The notes under the pieces: generated by a model
What the model was told of the DNA's origin: nothing
Database searches by the model: none
The model's input: the letters and a program-made list of their open reading frames with translations, nothing else
Shown: positions 1 to 8,564 of the stretch, piece after piece
Position numbering within the stretch: position 1 is the first letter of the stretch
Layout: each line of letters begins with the position of its first letter
Program-made: the position numbers and the translations under genes
From: Bog-473 sp052148295
GTDB taxonomy: Bacteria; Actinomycetota; Acidimicrobiia; Acidimicrobiales; RAAP-2
Assembly (NCBI GenBank): GCA_052148295.1
Contig: JBKQIP010000172.1
Span: 11,993 to 75,992, forward strand
Length of the DNA: 64,000 nucleotides
Direction: 5' to 3'

Positions 1-197
1 AATCCGTGGAGATGGGACAGCGGGTCGACCACCGAGCCGACGTAGACGAGCGTCATGAGCGATATCAGTACCGAGGCGATGACCAGAGGTGAGATCCACA
101 CGGCGCGAATCCTCAGCAACCGAGATGCGTTCATTTCGGGGGCGGCGGTGACGGTGTCGTCGGGGTCGTCGGGGTCGTCGGGTGAGAGTGTGCTCAT
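1..197 (-). CDS. N-terminal part of a membrane protein, YhgE/Pip or DUF3533 type (partial)
   Basis: Only the first 65 codons lie in the window; the gene continues past the left edge. The visible N-terminus is an acidic Asp-Pro-rich cytoplasmic tail (repeats of DDP in residues 7-15), then a basic stretch and one hydrophobic segment, ending in GSVVDPLSHLHG. A similar 'VxPxxHLHGLPVAxVN' passage follows the first membrane helix in actinobacterial YhgE/Pip and DUF3533 membrane proteins, which are exporter or ABC-2-like. I infer that family, but 65 residues are too few for certainty. The repeats of gacgacccc come from a short trinucleotide-rich stretch. A TAGGGT hexamer lies six bases before the ATG, so the transcript may be nearly leaderless. 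Confidence 0.5.
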   Translation of the reverse strand, partial: MSTLSPDDPDDPDDTVTAAPEMNASRLLRIRAVWISPLVIASVLISLMTLVYVGSVVDPLSHLHG

Positions 198-518
198 TTT
201 CTGACCCTACTTTCAATGGCTCACAGGCCCAACGTGCGTCCGCATCTCCCCAAGGAACTCCCGATCACCCGCAGCAAGGACCCGCATGGCCGAGCCGGTG
301 ATGCGTGCGGGCCAGCGAGCCGAGGCGGCGGAACCATCGAGCGCTCGGCCGTGTCGACTTCGGCGTTTCCCTTCCGGCCGGTGCACCGTCGACGCCGCAC
401 CATGACCGAGCCCGGATATCGATCGGATCGGGGCCCCCTCGCGCCCCTCCCGATCCGGACACCTGTCAGTATCTGAAGGGTGAGTCGACGTTGTTCGGTT
501 GCGCACTTCGGATCGGTG
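198..518. other. Intergenic region, 321 bp, between divergent genes
   Basis: It separates the leftward membrane-protein gene from the rightward lectin-like gene and must hold both promoters. I see no RNA gene, repeat or convincing open frame in it; the reading frames that cross it look like chance open frames of GC-rich DNA. No clear regulator site was recognised. Confidence 0.4.
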
Positions 519-1721
519 ATGTCGAAGGTGATCCTGACGGCGGTCCTCATGCTCGTTCTGGTCGGCGTGCTCACCGTCTCCACGTTCTCCCGGACCGGAA
601 GTGTCGCGGACGCACGGACACCCGCCGTCGTGACGTCGTTGCGGCCCCTCCACGCCCTCACGCCATCGATGCGGTTGGTGTCGCCCAATGGGCGCTATGC
701 GGCCGAACTCACCGCCAACGGCACGCTGGTCCTTCTCGGCCCCGGTTCCCGTGCCATCTGGTCAAACGGAGTCAGGGGCTCCGAGGAACGCCCTCGTCTG
801 CTCCTCGAGCCATCGGGTGACCTGGTGGAGTTTGCCCGCCCCGGTGGGCCGATGGTGTGGAGCTCCGGTTCGACGAGCGTTCCTGGGGGACTCGCACTCG
901 TCGTGCAGGACACGGGGAACCTGGTTGTCGTGTCGTCACTCTCGCCGGCCTGGAGCAGCGTCACGGGCGCCGTCCCCCAGACCCTTTCGGTCGTGGCTTT
1001 CGGCGATTCCGAGGGAGCGGAGACCGATCAGTTCGTCGGTGGTGCCTTGCGCGACGCCGGTGAGGTGACGACGACATTTGTCGCCCACGATTTTCCCGGC
1101 ATCGCGGTCTGCGACTGGATCGACAATGGAACCATGGAGACGGCGGTGGATGCCGACGTGGTCGTTCTGTTCTTCGGGGGCGACGGGTTCACACCGTGCA
1201 CCGATCCTGCGGCTCATCTCTCGAAGGCGGCACTCGACAATTTGACCGTGGCCGATATGGGCGTTGCCGTGAATCTGCTGTTGGCCGGGACGGTCCAGCA
1301 CGTGCTCGTGGTCTCACCGGTCCCCGGCCGTTCATGGACGGCGCTGCTGGCCAGGCAGCTGGAAGCGATGGTCGAGGGATACCACAATCCCCGGGTGGAG
1401 TACATCGACTCGCCGAGCCTGAGCGTCTCACCCACGGGTGCCACGCCCACGACGATGCCCTGCACCACTCTGGAGATGGCGGGTGGTGTCTGTCAAGGAC
1501 CTCTCGTGAAGGGCGTGCGGACCAATCTGGTCTTCGCCACCAACGGCCATTTCTGTCTCGCATCGCTCACCAGCGACGCCCCCGCCACCGGGCCTTCGCT
1601 CGCGCCGTGTCCAGGCTTTCAACCCGGAGCGTGGCGTTGGGCCAACGCCGAAGCCAAAGCCATCTTCGCGCTCTACGGGCTCCCCTTCAAAGAATCCCTC
1701 CAGAGCGGCTACGCATTCTGA
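519..1721 (+). CDS. Secreted B-lectin domain protein with SGNH/GDSL-like C-terminal domain
   Basis: The predicted 400-residue protein starts MSKVILTAVLMLVLVGVL, a typical Sec signal peptide or membrane anchor. Residues about 45-150 resemble a bulb-type mannose-binding (B-lectin) domain: SPNGRYAAELTANGTLVLL, then WSNG, and later QDTGNLVVV with WSS. From about residue 155 a second domain starts with VVAFGDSEG, like block I (GDS) of SGNH/GDSL hydrolases, and continues with strands ending in VVVLFFGGDGF and VLVVSPVPG. I could not place the catalytic Asp/His pair with confidence. An in-frame GTG at 480 would add 13 residues, but its SD-like sequence touches the start codon and the signal peptide fits the 519 start. 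Function is likely extracellular sugar or cell-wall binding, by domain inference only. Confidence 0.6.
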   Translation: MSKVILTAVLMLVLVGVLTVSTFSRTGSVADARTPAVVTSLRPLHALTPSMRLVSPNGRYAAELTANGTLVLLGPGSRAIWSNGVRGSEERPRLLLEPSGDLVEFARPGGPMVWSSGSTSVPGGLALVVQDTGNLVVVSSLSPAWSSVTGAVPQTLSVVAFGDSEGAETDQFVGGALRDAGEVTTTFVAHDFPGIAVCDWIDNGTMETAVDADVVVLFFGGDGFTPCTDPAAHLSKAALDNLTVADMGVAVNLLLAGTVQHVLVVSPVPGRSWTALLARQLEAMVEGYHNPRVEYIDSPSLSVSPTGATPTTMPCTTLEMAGGVCQGPLVKGVRTNLVFATNGHFCLASLTSDAPATGPSLAPCPGFQPGAWRWANAEAKAIFALYGLPFKESLQSGYAF

Positions 1722-2056
1722 CCGCCGTGCCGGTGAGGTCCGGCGGGTGGCGGCCGGCGGGGCCGTGCACCGTCGGTCCCACCGCGTCGTCGGCGCTCCG
1801 GCCCGTTGGTACACCCCTTCGTGTCGGAAGCGAAACTCTCACCGATGGGACGGATCGGGAGCCGGTGCGACGATGCTGAACCCGTGTGGAGCGTGACAGG
1901 AGCCCGCCCGACGAGCACAATGCGGTATGGTCACGGGCCGCACGGCTGCCGAGACCTCCCCGACGCGGGCAGGTCGAGACGACCGGCTCGCCGGTGCGGC
2001 ACAGTTGCGGCGCAGCAGCACGGTTCCGACACCTGGTGCGCCGGAGGGAGACGTGC
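1722..2056. other. Intergenic region, 335 bp, upstream of the acyl-CoA dehydrogenase pair
   Basis: It has no supported gene. A TATGGT hexamer at about 1924 could be a -10 element for the operon starting at 2057, without a good -35 partner. A strong Shine-Dalgarno sequence (GGAGGGAG, 2043-2050) closes the region. Nothing else was recognised. Confidence 0.3.
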
Positions 2057-3187
2057 ATGCAGCTCGATGAGTACCGGACGTCGCTCGACCACTGGCTCGA
2101 CGACCACGCGGCGGAGCTGGCCCCGTCGTATCGGGGGGTGGGCACGATGGACCAGCAACTCGACCAACTTTCGAAGGTCAAGCGATCCATGTGGGGAGCC
2201 GGGTGGATGCGCTGGGGTTGGCCCGAGGCGGTCGGCGGCCTCGGTGGTTCGACCCTGCTTCGGGCGTACCTCGGGGAGGCCTTGACCACGCGCGACCTGG
2301 TGGAGCCGGGCTACTGGTCGATGCCCGAGGTCCTCGTGCCGACGTTCATCGCCTATGCGCCCGCGGCGCTCTCGGCCGCGATGGTGCCGGCCTTCCTGGG
2401 CGGCGACGAGGAGTGGTGCCAGGGGTTCTCCGAGCCCGGTACGGGCAGCAATCTGGCCTCGCTGTCGTGCCGGGCCGTGCGCACCGCCGACGGGTGGCGC
2501 GTCAGCGGTCAGAAGGTGTGGACGAGCCTGGCCCAGTACGCGGCACGATGCCTGCTTCTGACCCGCACCGGCCCGCTCGAGTCAGCGCACCGCGGGATCA
2601 CGGCGCTGTTCGTCGACATGGGATCGCCCGGCATCACGGTCCGACCGATCGAGACGATGCACGGATCGCTCGAGTTCTCGGAGGTGTTCTTCGACGAGGT
2701 GCTCGTGCCGCTCGAGCGGACGATCGGCCAGGAGAACCAGGGGTGGTCGGTCGCCATGGACCTGCTCCCCTACGAGCGCAGCACGGCGTTGTGGCATCGC
2801 GCCGCCCTGTTGCGACGCCGCCTGCAGGATCTCGTCGCGACCGCCGCGCCGGGGGCACTCGATCCCGCAGCGATCGGCGAGGTGACGCAGCTGATGTGTG
2901 CCTTCAGGGCCCGGTCCCGGGTCACCCAGCACCGGCTCGCTGCGGGGGAGCGGCTGGGTCCGGAGACGTCGGTGGACAAGGTCCTTCTCGCCACGGTCGA
3001 GCAGGCCCTCTTCGATCTCGCCGCCGACGCGCTCGCGCTCGAGGTGACGACCGGCGACGACCCGGAGAGCGAGCGCTGGCGCACCCAGTACATGTACTCA
3101 CGGGCGGCGACGATCTACGGCGGGAGCGCCGAGATACAGCGAAACATCATCGCCCGCCGGCTGCTCAACCTCGGAAGTGACCGCTGA
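2057..3187 (+). CDS. Acyl-CoA dehydrogenase, large subunit of a heteromeric pair
   Basis: The 376-residue flavoenzyme would introduce the alpha,beta double bond into an acyl-CoA and pass electrons to ETF. The acyl-CoA dehydrogenase signature is clear: GFSEPGTGSNLASLS around residues 128-142, then a QKVWTSLAQYA beta-barrel strand, and the C-terminal YGGSAEIQRNIIARRLLNLG. In the YxGxxxIQ motif the position of the medium-chain catalytic Glu is Gly, so the base must come from elsewhere, as in several other family branches. The start at 2057 is chosen for the GGAGGGAG site seven bases upstream. The stop overlaps the next start by one base (TGATG), and the partner is another, shorter dehydrogenase. 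That matches actinobacterial alpha2beta2 FadE enzymes of steroid and branched-chain degradation; the substrate is unknown. Confidence 0.85.
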   Translation: MQLDEYRTSLDHWLDDHAAELAPSYRGVGTMDQQLDQLSKVKRSMWGAGWMRWGWPEAVGGLGGSTLLRAYLGEALTTRDLVEPGYWSMPEVLVPTFIAYAPAALSAAMVPAFLGGDEEWCQGFSEPGTGSNLASLSCRAVRTADGWRVSGQKVWTSLAQYAARCLLLTRTGPLESAHRGITALFVDMGSPGITVRPIETMHGSLEFSEVFFDEVLVPLERTIGQENQGWSVAMDLLPYERSTALWHRAALLRRRLQDLVATAAPGALDPAAIGEVTQLMCAFRARSRVTQHRLAAGERLGPETSVDKVLLATVEQALFDLAADALALEVTTGDDPESERWRTQYMYSRAATIYGGSAEIQRNIIARRLLNLGSDR

Positions 3188-4140
3188 TGCACCCGGACGA
3201 TCTCGCGCTCTTCGAGCGCAGTCTTCGCCACGCGACGGCGACCCACTCGGGTGCGGGGCTGGACGCCGCCCTCGTCGAGCTCGGCTGGCGCGAGGCGCTG
3301 GACTCCGATGCCGAGGTAGCGGTCTCGTTGCTGTTCGAGCTCCAGGGAGCCGCCAATGTGACGTCCTCCGCCCTCGGTCGGGTCATCGCCCAGGGGGTCC
3401 ACTGCGACATCCCCGATACGACGGCCGTCGTGCTCCCCGCGGTCGGTCGCGCCGACGCACCGGGTCGGAGCGACGGTGGTCGCATCCACGTCGACGGCGT
3501 GGTCACGGGCGGCCGTGACGGATGGGACGCCGCGCTCGTCGTCGCCGGCGGTGGCGACGGTCACCTCGCCGTCGTGAGCGATCGCGCCGCGCTGGCCGTG
3601 CGCCCCATCCGAGGCGTCGACCCCTCGCTCGGTCTCATCGAGGTCTCGGGCATCCTCACGCCCGGCGACACGACGAGGGTCGTCGACTGGCGGGCCGGCG
3701 TCGCACTGGGGCAGGTGGCGCTCGCCCACGAGCTGGTCGGCGCGTCGAGCAGGATGCTCGATATGGCATGCGAACATGCGCTGGGCCGATTCCAGTTCGA
3801 TCGTCCCATCGCGAGCTTTCAGGCGGTCCGGCACCGCCTGGCCGAGACGCTCGTGGCGATCGAGACGGCCCGCGCCATACTGGTGGCAGCCTGGACCGAC
3901 CGCACACCGATGGTCGCGGCAATGGCCAAAGCGGTCGCCGCTCGCGGCGCCCGGACGACGGCGCGCCATTGCCAGCAGGTGCTGGCCGGGATCGGGTTCA
4001 CGACGGAGCATGACCTGTACCGGTACGTCCGCCGCGTCCTCGTGCTGGAGCAACTCCTCGGAGCGACGCGGACCCTGACCAGGGACCTGGGGACGGACGT
4101 GCTCGACACGGGAAGGGTGCCCGAGCTCCTTCCGCTCTGA
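3187..4140 (+). CDS. Acyl-CoA dehydrogenase-like small subunit of a heteromeric pair
   Basis: The product has 317 residues, shorter than the usual 380, and its N-terminal half is degenerate. The C-terminal helical domain is typical: ALGRFQFDRPIASFQAVRHR (about 198-217), then QQVLAGIGFTTEHDLYRYVR, the counterpart of the QIHGGIGFTxEHDLHLYxRR motif that contacts FAD across the dimer. Translation starts on the last base of the upstream stop codon, so the two subunits are translationally coupled. By analogy with heterotetrameric FadE pairs this subunit probably completes the FAD site of its partner rather than acting alone. It is a complete reading frame, not a broken copy. Confidence 0.8.
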   Translation: MHPDDLALFERSLRHATATHSGAGLDAALVELGWREALDSDAEVAVSLLFELQGAANVTSSALGRVIAQGVHCDIPDTTAVVLPAVGRADAPGRSDGGRIHVDGVVTGGRDGWDAALVVAGGGDGHLAVVSDRAALAVRPIRGVDPSLGLIEVSGILTPGDTTRVVDWRAGVALGQVALAHELVGASSRMLDMACEHALGRFQFDRPIASFQAVRHRLAETLVAIETARAILVAAWTDRTPMVAAMAKAVAARGARTTARHCQQVLAGIGFTTEHDLYRYVRRVLVLEQLLGATRTLTRDLGTDVLDTGRVPELLPL

Positions 4141-4148
4141 GCGGTGCG

Positions 4149-4940
4149 TCAGCCCTTGGCCGTACCGCTCTTCGCCAGCAAGCGGTCGATGTTGGCCCGC
4201 AGCTCGGCCGAACCGAAGGACCGGTCCTCGGCGGTGAGGGCGAAGTCGAGCGTGGCGAGGACGGCGCGCTCCAGGTGCAGGTTCAGTATGCGCTTGGTGT
4301 CTTCGGTCGCCCGCCGGGGCAGCTTGGCGATGCGCTCCGCGCAGGCCATCGCCTGCGCGAAGACCTCGTCGTCGGGGCAGACGTGATTCACCAGTCCGAT
4401 CTGCGCCGCGCGCTCCGCCGGTATGCGGTCGCCCGTCAGCGCGTACTCCTTCGCCAGCTGGAGGCTGATGATCAGCGGCCAGGTGACCGGACCGCCGTCG
4501 GCGGCGACGAGTCCGATGGCGACGTGCGGATCCGCCAGGTGCGCGGACTCGGCCATGTACACGATGTCGGACAAGGCAACGAGGCTGCACCCGAGACCCA
4601 CGGCGGGACCGTTCACGGCGGCGACGATCGGCACGCGGCACCGGACCATGTTGAGCACGAGCCGCCTCCCGTCGTCCAGCGACTCACGGCGCAGTTCGGC
4701 GTCCTTGGTGAGCTCGTCGAGGTACCCGAAGTCCCCGCCCGCCGAGAAGGCGCGACCGTTGCCCGTCAGCACGACCGCTCGGGCGCCCGGATCGGCGTCG
4801 ACGCACGCGAACACGTCGGCGACCGCCTTGTGCAACTGGTGGTTCGTCGCGTTCAGGTGCTCGGGTCGGTTCAGGCGCAAGACCCGGATGGGGCCCTCCG
4901 CCTCGACTTGGATGACGGGCGGCACGTCGTACACGCTCAT
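4149..4940 (-). CDS. Enoyl-CoA hydratase/isomerase family protein
   Basis: The 263-residue crotonase-fold protein starts MSVYDVPPVIQVE behind a good AGAGGAG site. The oxyanion-hole segments are present: AFSAGGDF (about 65-72) and NGPAVGLGCSL (about 116-126). The two glutamates of classical enoyl-CoA hydratase (Glu144 and Glu164 of the rat enzyme) are not conserved: GCS replaces GCE and DPH replaces QPE. It may therefore be an isomerase, hydrolase or other crotonase-type enzyme rather than a true hydratase. It is convergent with the dehydrogenase pair, eight bases from the stop of the small subunit. The 258-bp gap upstream (4941-5198) holds nothing I recognise. Confidence 0.8.
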   Translation of the reverse strand: MSVYDVPPVIQVEAEGPIRVLRLNRPEHLNATNHQLHKAVADVFACVDADPGARAVVLTGNGRAFSAGGDFGYLDELTKDAELRRESLDDGRRLVLNMVRCRVPIVAAVNGPAVGLGCSLVALSDIVYMAESAHLADPHVAIGLVAADGGPVTWPLIISLQLAKEYALTGDRIPAERAAQIGLVNHVCPDDEVFAQAMACAERIAKLPRRATEDTKRILNLHLERAVLATLDFALTAEDRSFGSAELRANIDRLLAKSGTAKG

Positions 4941-5198
4941 GGCACAGCTCCTCTGCTCATTGCGTGAACGCGCCCATGCGACGTCCAGCAGGCCGAACGC
5001 CTGACTAGCAACTGGGCGTGGTGCTCGTCAAGGCCGCGGTTGGCCCGGGGGCCGGGGGATCGAGGTGAGATCGGCCCGGGCGGCCGCCCCGGCGGGCCCA
5101 CGCGTGGGGTGCCCTCGAGTCGTCGAGGCCGTGCCGCCGAAGAGGAGGCGCGTGTGCCACGCCCGCCGGGCGCCGCCCGGGTTCGGAAGCGGACCCGA

Positions 5199-5867
5199 TC
5201 AGTCCCGAGCCAGCTGGTCGATCAGGCGGTCGACGTAGGATTCGATCCGCTGCGCCAGGTCGACACGTGCGGGATCGACGAGCCACTGGATTTCGAGGCC
5301 CATCAACATGGCGATGACCTCGTGGGCGATCTGGTCGACGTCGACGTCGTCACGGGCCCGACCGGCCTCCTGCTCCGTGACCAGGATCGCACGCATCAAC
5401 GCACGCGCCGTCTCGTAGCGCTCGGCGAAAAAGGTGTGCAGCGGATCGTCGGGGTCCAGGCTCTCCGCCGTCAAGACCACATACAGGCGCATGAGGGTGG
5501 CCGTCTCGATGTTGTGCCGACCCTGGCCGCGCAGGCTCCGCAGCGTGATCCCGTCGGACAGGTCGATCGCATCGGCTCGGTCCCGCTCCGCCACGACCTC
5601 ACGCAGCAGCCGCTCCTTCGATCCGAAGTAGTACAGCAATCCGGTTGCGGTCATCCCCACCCGGTCGGCCAGCGCGGCCAGACCAGAGCCTCGGTACCCC
5701 TTCTGGGCGAAGAGCTCGACGGCGGCATCGAGGATCTGTTGACGCCGCAATGCGCCGCGCACCTGGCGGGTGCGGGTATCGGCGCCAGCCGGTTGACCGG
5801 TCCGCCGGTCGCCCGGACCGCTGGGTGGTCGTCGTGATCGGTCACCGCCCGGAGCGATCTCGGTCAT
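5199..5867 (-). CDS. TetR family transcriptional regulator
   Basis: The protein has 222 residues. The N-terminal HTH is classical: QQILDAAVELFAQKGYRGSG, then LAALADRVGMTATGLLYYFG and SKERLLREV (about residues 43-92). The C-terminal domain, which would bind the ligand, is TetR-like but not assignable to a subfamily. About 35 residues of basic, proline-rich sequence precede the HTH. An AAGGA site lies before the ATG. The gene is divergent from the GH3-GH78 genes, 141 bp apart, and convergence of position suggests it controls them, itself, or both. Glycosidase genes are more often under LacI or ROK control, so regulation of the acyl-CoA genes to the left is an alternative. Confidence 0.85.
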   Translation of the reverse strand: MTEIAPGGDRSRRPPSGPGDRRTGQPAGADTRTRQVRGALRRQQILDAAVELFAQKGYRGSGLAALADRVGMTATGLLYYFGSKERLLREVVAERDRADAIDLSDGITLRSLRGQGRHNIETATLMRLYVVLTAESLDPDDPLHTFFAERYETARALMRAILVTEQEAGRARDDVDVDQIAHEVIAMLMGLEIQWLVDPARVDLAQRIESYVDRLIDQLARD

Positions 5868-5947
5868 GGCGTCCTTCGGGTCGCAGGGAGGAGCTCCGCT
5901 GTCCTCGCTTCGGATGGAAAAAGGTGCAGATTCGTGGCAGACTGCAA

Positions 5948-5991
5948 ATTCTTACAGTCATGAGAATACTAGGGCTGACCGGGTTCAGCCC
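5948..5991. promoter_or_regulatory. Divergent tetR/GH3 control region with two inverted repeats
   Basis: The 141-bp region 5868-6008 is locally AT-richer. ATTCT (5948-5952) and AGAAT (5963-5967) form an inverted repeat around ten bases, the size of a TetR-family half-site pair. A TACAGT hexamer (5953-5958) inside it could be a -10 element for GH3. Just before the GH3 ribosome site, GGGCTGA (5972-5978) and TCAGCCC (5985-5991) make a perfect seven-base stem with a six-base loop, which would lie in the GH3 leader. These assignments are by eye. Confidence 0.35.
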
Positions 5992-6008
5992 GTCTTTGGG
6001 GGTGCTCA

Positions 6009-8564
6009 GTGGATATCGAGGCGCTGGTCGGCGCACTGACTCTGGAAGAGAAGGCGGCGTTGACGGCGGGCGAGGACATGATGTCCACACCCGCCATCGA
6101 GCGGCTGGGCCTCCCCAAGATCCGGGTCACCGACGGACCGAGTGGTGCCCGCGGGCCGAGTTTTCCCGGCCTCGGCGGTCCCAGTTCGACGTGCATCCCG
6201 TGCGGCTCGGCGATCGGGGCGTCGTGGAACCCGCTCCTGGCGCAGCAACTCGGTGCGCTCGTCGGCCGCGAGGCCCTCGACCGGGGCTGTAAGGGCCTGC
6301 TCGCACCCACGGTCAACCTGCACCGGCATCCGCTCGCCGGCCGGAATTTCGAGTGCTACTCGGAGGATCCGCTCCTCTCGGGACGCCTGGCGGCCGGCTA
6401 CGTGCGGGGGGTCCAGTCGAACGGGGTCTTCGCCACCGTGAAGCACTTCGTCGGGAACGACGCCGAATTCGAGCGGGGGTCCATCAGCTCCGTCATTGAC
6501 GAGCGATCGCTGCGTGAGCTGTACCTGCTGCCCTTCGAGATGGCCGTCCGTGAAGGCGGCGCACTGGGGATCATGACGGCCTACAACCGCCTGAACGGGC
6601 GGTGGCTGACCGAGCGGCCCGAGATGCTGTCCGACCTCCTGCGGGGCGAATGGGGCTTTGAGGGACTGGTCATGACCGACTGGTTTGCCGTGGCGGACAC
6701 GACGCAGTCCCTCCGGGCCGGCCTCGACCTCGAGATGCCCGGACCCGGACGGGCGATCGGCTCTGCCGTCGTCCCCGCCGTCACCGATGGACGCGTCAAG
6801 GGGTCGGATCTCGATGCCGCCGTGCGGCGGCTCCTCCACACCTACGACCGGATCGGCGCGCTGGACGGACCGACACCGGACGTGAACCCGCTGCCTCCGT
6901 CGCCCGCGGATCTCGACCTGCTCCGGCGGGCGGGCGCCGAGGCGACCGTCCTGCTGAGCAACGACGGGACGCTCCCCCTGGACCCCTCCTCGCTCCGGCG
7001 TGTGGCGATCGTCGGGCCGCACGCCACCGCCCCGTGCGTCGTCGGCGGCGGCTCGGCCTCGATGGTCACGCCCCGGCTGCGAACGCCGCGGGAGTCGATC
7101 TCGGCGCTCCTCCTCCCGGGGACGGAGGTGCTCCATGAGCGGGGCTGCGAGGCCGATCTCTCGGCGACCCCGATCGGGGATCGCGTCCTCGTCTCGCCGG
7201 GCGGATTCGACGCGGAGTTCTTTGCCGGGTCCGACTGCTCGGGTGAGGTCGTCAAACGGCAACACCTCGACACCCTCCGGTTGGCGGTCTATCAGTCGAT
7301 GCCCGATGACCAACTCCCTGACGAGTGGTCGGTACGGGTGCGCGGCACCGTGGTGCCCGAGGAGGACGGACGATTCCAGGTCGCGTTGAGCCAGAGTGGC
7401 CGGGCGCGGGTCCTCATCGACGGCGAGACCGTCCTCGACGGTTTCGAGCATCCTCCGCCCCCCGGGGGCAGTGACTTCTTCGGGATGGGCAGCCGGGACC
7501 TGACGGCCGAGCTGGACCTGACGCGGGGGGTCCCCGTGGAGCTGCACGTCGAATTCGCACGCGCGGACGCCACCTTGGGCGGGTTCCGGGTCGGCTTCCG
7601 CACCCTGGACGGAGACGGGCTGCTGGAGCGCGCCGTCGCGGCCGCGGCCGCGGCGGACGTCGCCGTCGTCGTCGTCGGAACGACGGCGGAGTGGGAGACC
7701 GAAGGGCGGGATCGATCCTCGTTCGCCTTGCCCGGCCGCCAGCCCGAGCTCATCGGGAGGGTGACCGCGGTGAACGACCGTACCGTGGTGGTGGTCAACG
7801 CCGGCGCCCCCGTCGACCTCTCGTGGGCCGATGACGCCGCGGCCGTCCTCCAATGCGGGTTGGGGGGCCAGGAGGTGTCCGCCGCGATAGCCGGTGTCCT
7901 GATGGGTGAGCTCGAGCCGGGCGGCCGTCTGCCCACGACCATCCCGGTGTGCCTCGAGCACTGCCCGTCGTACGACAACTTCCCGGGCGAGAACGGGGAG
8001 CTGCGCTACGGCGAAGGGCTGTTCATGGGGTATCGGGGGTACGAGCACCGCCGCATCGCCCCCCGCTTCGCGTTCGGTCATGGGCTCAGCTACACCAGCT
8101 TCTCGCTGGGTGAGCCCGAGCTGTCGGCGCGGACGCTCTCCCCTGACGGTGCGGTGACGGTGTCGGTGCCCGTGACCAACACCGGCACGAGGAGCGGCTC
8201 GGAGGTGGTCCAGTGCTATGTGGCGCCCGTCTCGCCCCGGCTGTCCCGACCGTTGAAGGAGCTCAAGGCGTTCGCCAAGGTCTGGCTCGAGCCGGGCGGA
8301 TCGTGCGTGGCGGAGCTCAGACTGGACTCCCGCGCGTTTGCCTACTGGGACCCGGGCCAATCCGACTGGGAGGAGGTCCGCAGCCGGGCCTTCGACATGT
8401 TCGGCGACCTCTCGGGCCGCACGGAACGTCGGCCCGCGGGCTGGCAGGTGGACGCCGGGCGCTATGACCTCCTCGTCGGCCGGTCCTCGGTGGAGATCGC
8501 CCACACGTGCCGCCTCGAGATCGCCCAGCCGAACGATCAGGGGCACGACCAAGGGGAGTCATGA
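6009..8564 (+). CDS. Glycoside hydrolase family 3 beta-glucosidase with PA14 insertion
   Basis: The 851-residue protein starts at GTG behind GGGGGTG. The GH3 barrel domain carries KHFVGNDAEFERG and the nucleophile motif GLVMTDW, with Asp224 as the predicted nucleophile. A PA14-type beta domain is inserted in the second catalytic domain at about residues 390-530, as in many beta-glucosidases acting on glycosides of aglycones or short oligosaccharides. A fibronectin-III-like domain ends the protein (about 690-840). There is no signal peptide, so it should be cytoplasmic. Its stop overlaps the GH78 start (ATGA), and co-expression with a rhamnosidase suggests stepwise removal of glucose and rhamnose from plant-type glycosides; that substrate is inferred. 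Confidence 0.9.
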   Translation: MDIEALVGALTLEEKAALTAGEDMMSTPAIERLGLPKIRVTDGPSGARGPSFPGLGGPSSTCIPCGSAIGASWNPLLAQQLGALVGREALDRGCKGLLAPTVNLHRHPLAGRNFECYSEDPLLSGRLAAGYVRGVQSNGVFATVKHFVGNDAEFERGSISSVIDERSLRELYLLPFEMAVREGGALGIMTAYNRLNGRWLTERPEMLSDLLRGEWGFEGLVMTDWFAVADTTQSLRAGLDLEMPGPGRAIGSAVVPAVTDGRVKGSDLDAAVRRLLHTYDRIGALDGPTPDVNPLPPSPADLDLLRRAGAEATVLLSNDGTLPLDPSSLRRVAIVGPHATAPCVVGGGSASMVTPRLRTPRESISALLLPGTEVLHERGCEADLSATPIGDRVLVSPGGFDAEFFAGSDCSGEVVKRQHLDTLRLAVYQSMPDDQLPDEWSVRVRGTVVPEEDGRFQVALSQSGRARVLIDGETVLDGFEHPPPPGGSDFFGMGSRDLTAELDLTRGVPVELHVEFARADATLGGFRVGFRTLDGDGLLERAVAAAAAADVAVVVVGTTAEWETEGRDRSSFALPGRQPELIGRVTAVNDRTVVVVNAGAPVDLSWADDAAAVLQCGLGGQEVSAAIAGVLMGELEPGGRLPTTIPVCLEHCPSYDNFPGENGELRYGEGLFMGYRGYEHRRIAPRFAFGHGLSYTSFSLGEPELSARTLSPDGAVTVSVPVTNTGTRSGSEVVQCYVAPVSPRLSRPLKELKAFAKVWLEPGGSCVAELRLDSRAFAYWDPGQSDWEEVRSRAFDMFGDLSGRTERRPAGWQVDAGRYDLLVGRSSVEIAHTCRLEIAQPNDQGHDQGES

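Noticed and set aside
480..518. Earlier GTG start of the lectin-like protein
   Set aside because: Its only SD-like bases touch the start codon and the added residues would precede a good signal peptide.
3187..4140. Small acyl-CoA dehydrogenase as a broken copy of the first
   Set aside because: It has its own start and stop, its own conserved helical-domain motifs and coupling to the first gene, which fits a subunit rather than a fragment.
6006..8552. Long antisense frame over the GH3 gene
   Set aside because: Same pattern; the composition is low-complexity and the opposite strand encodes a complete GH3 enzyme.
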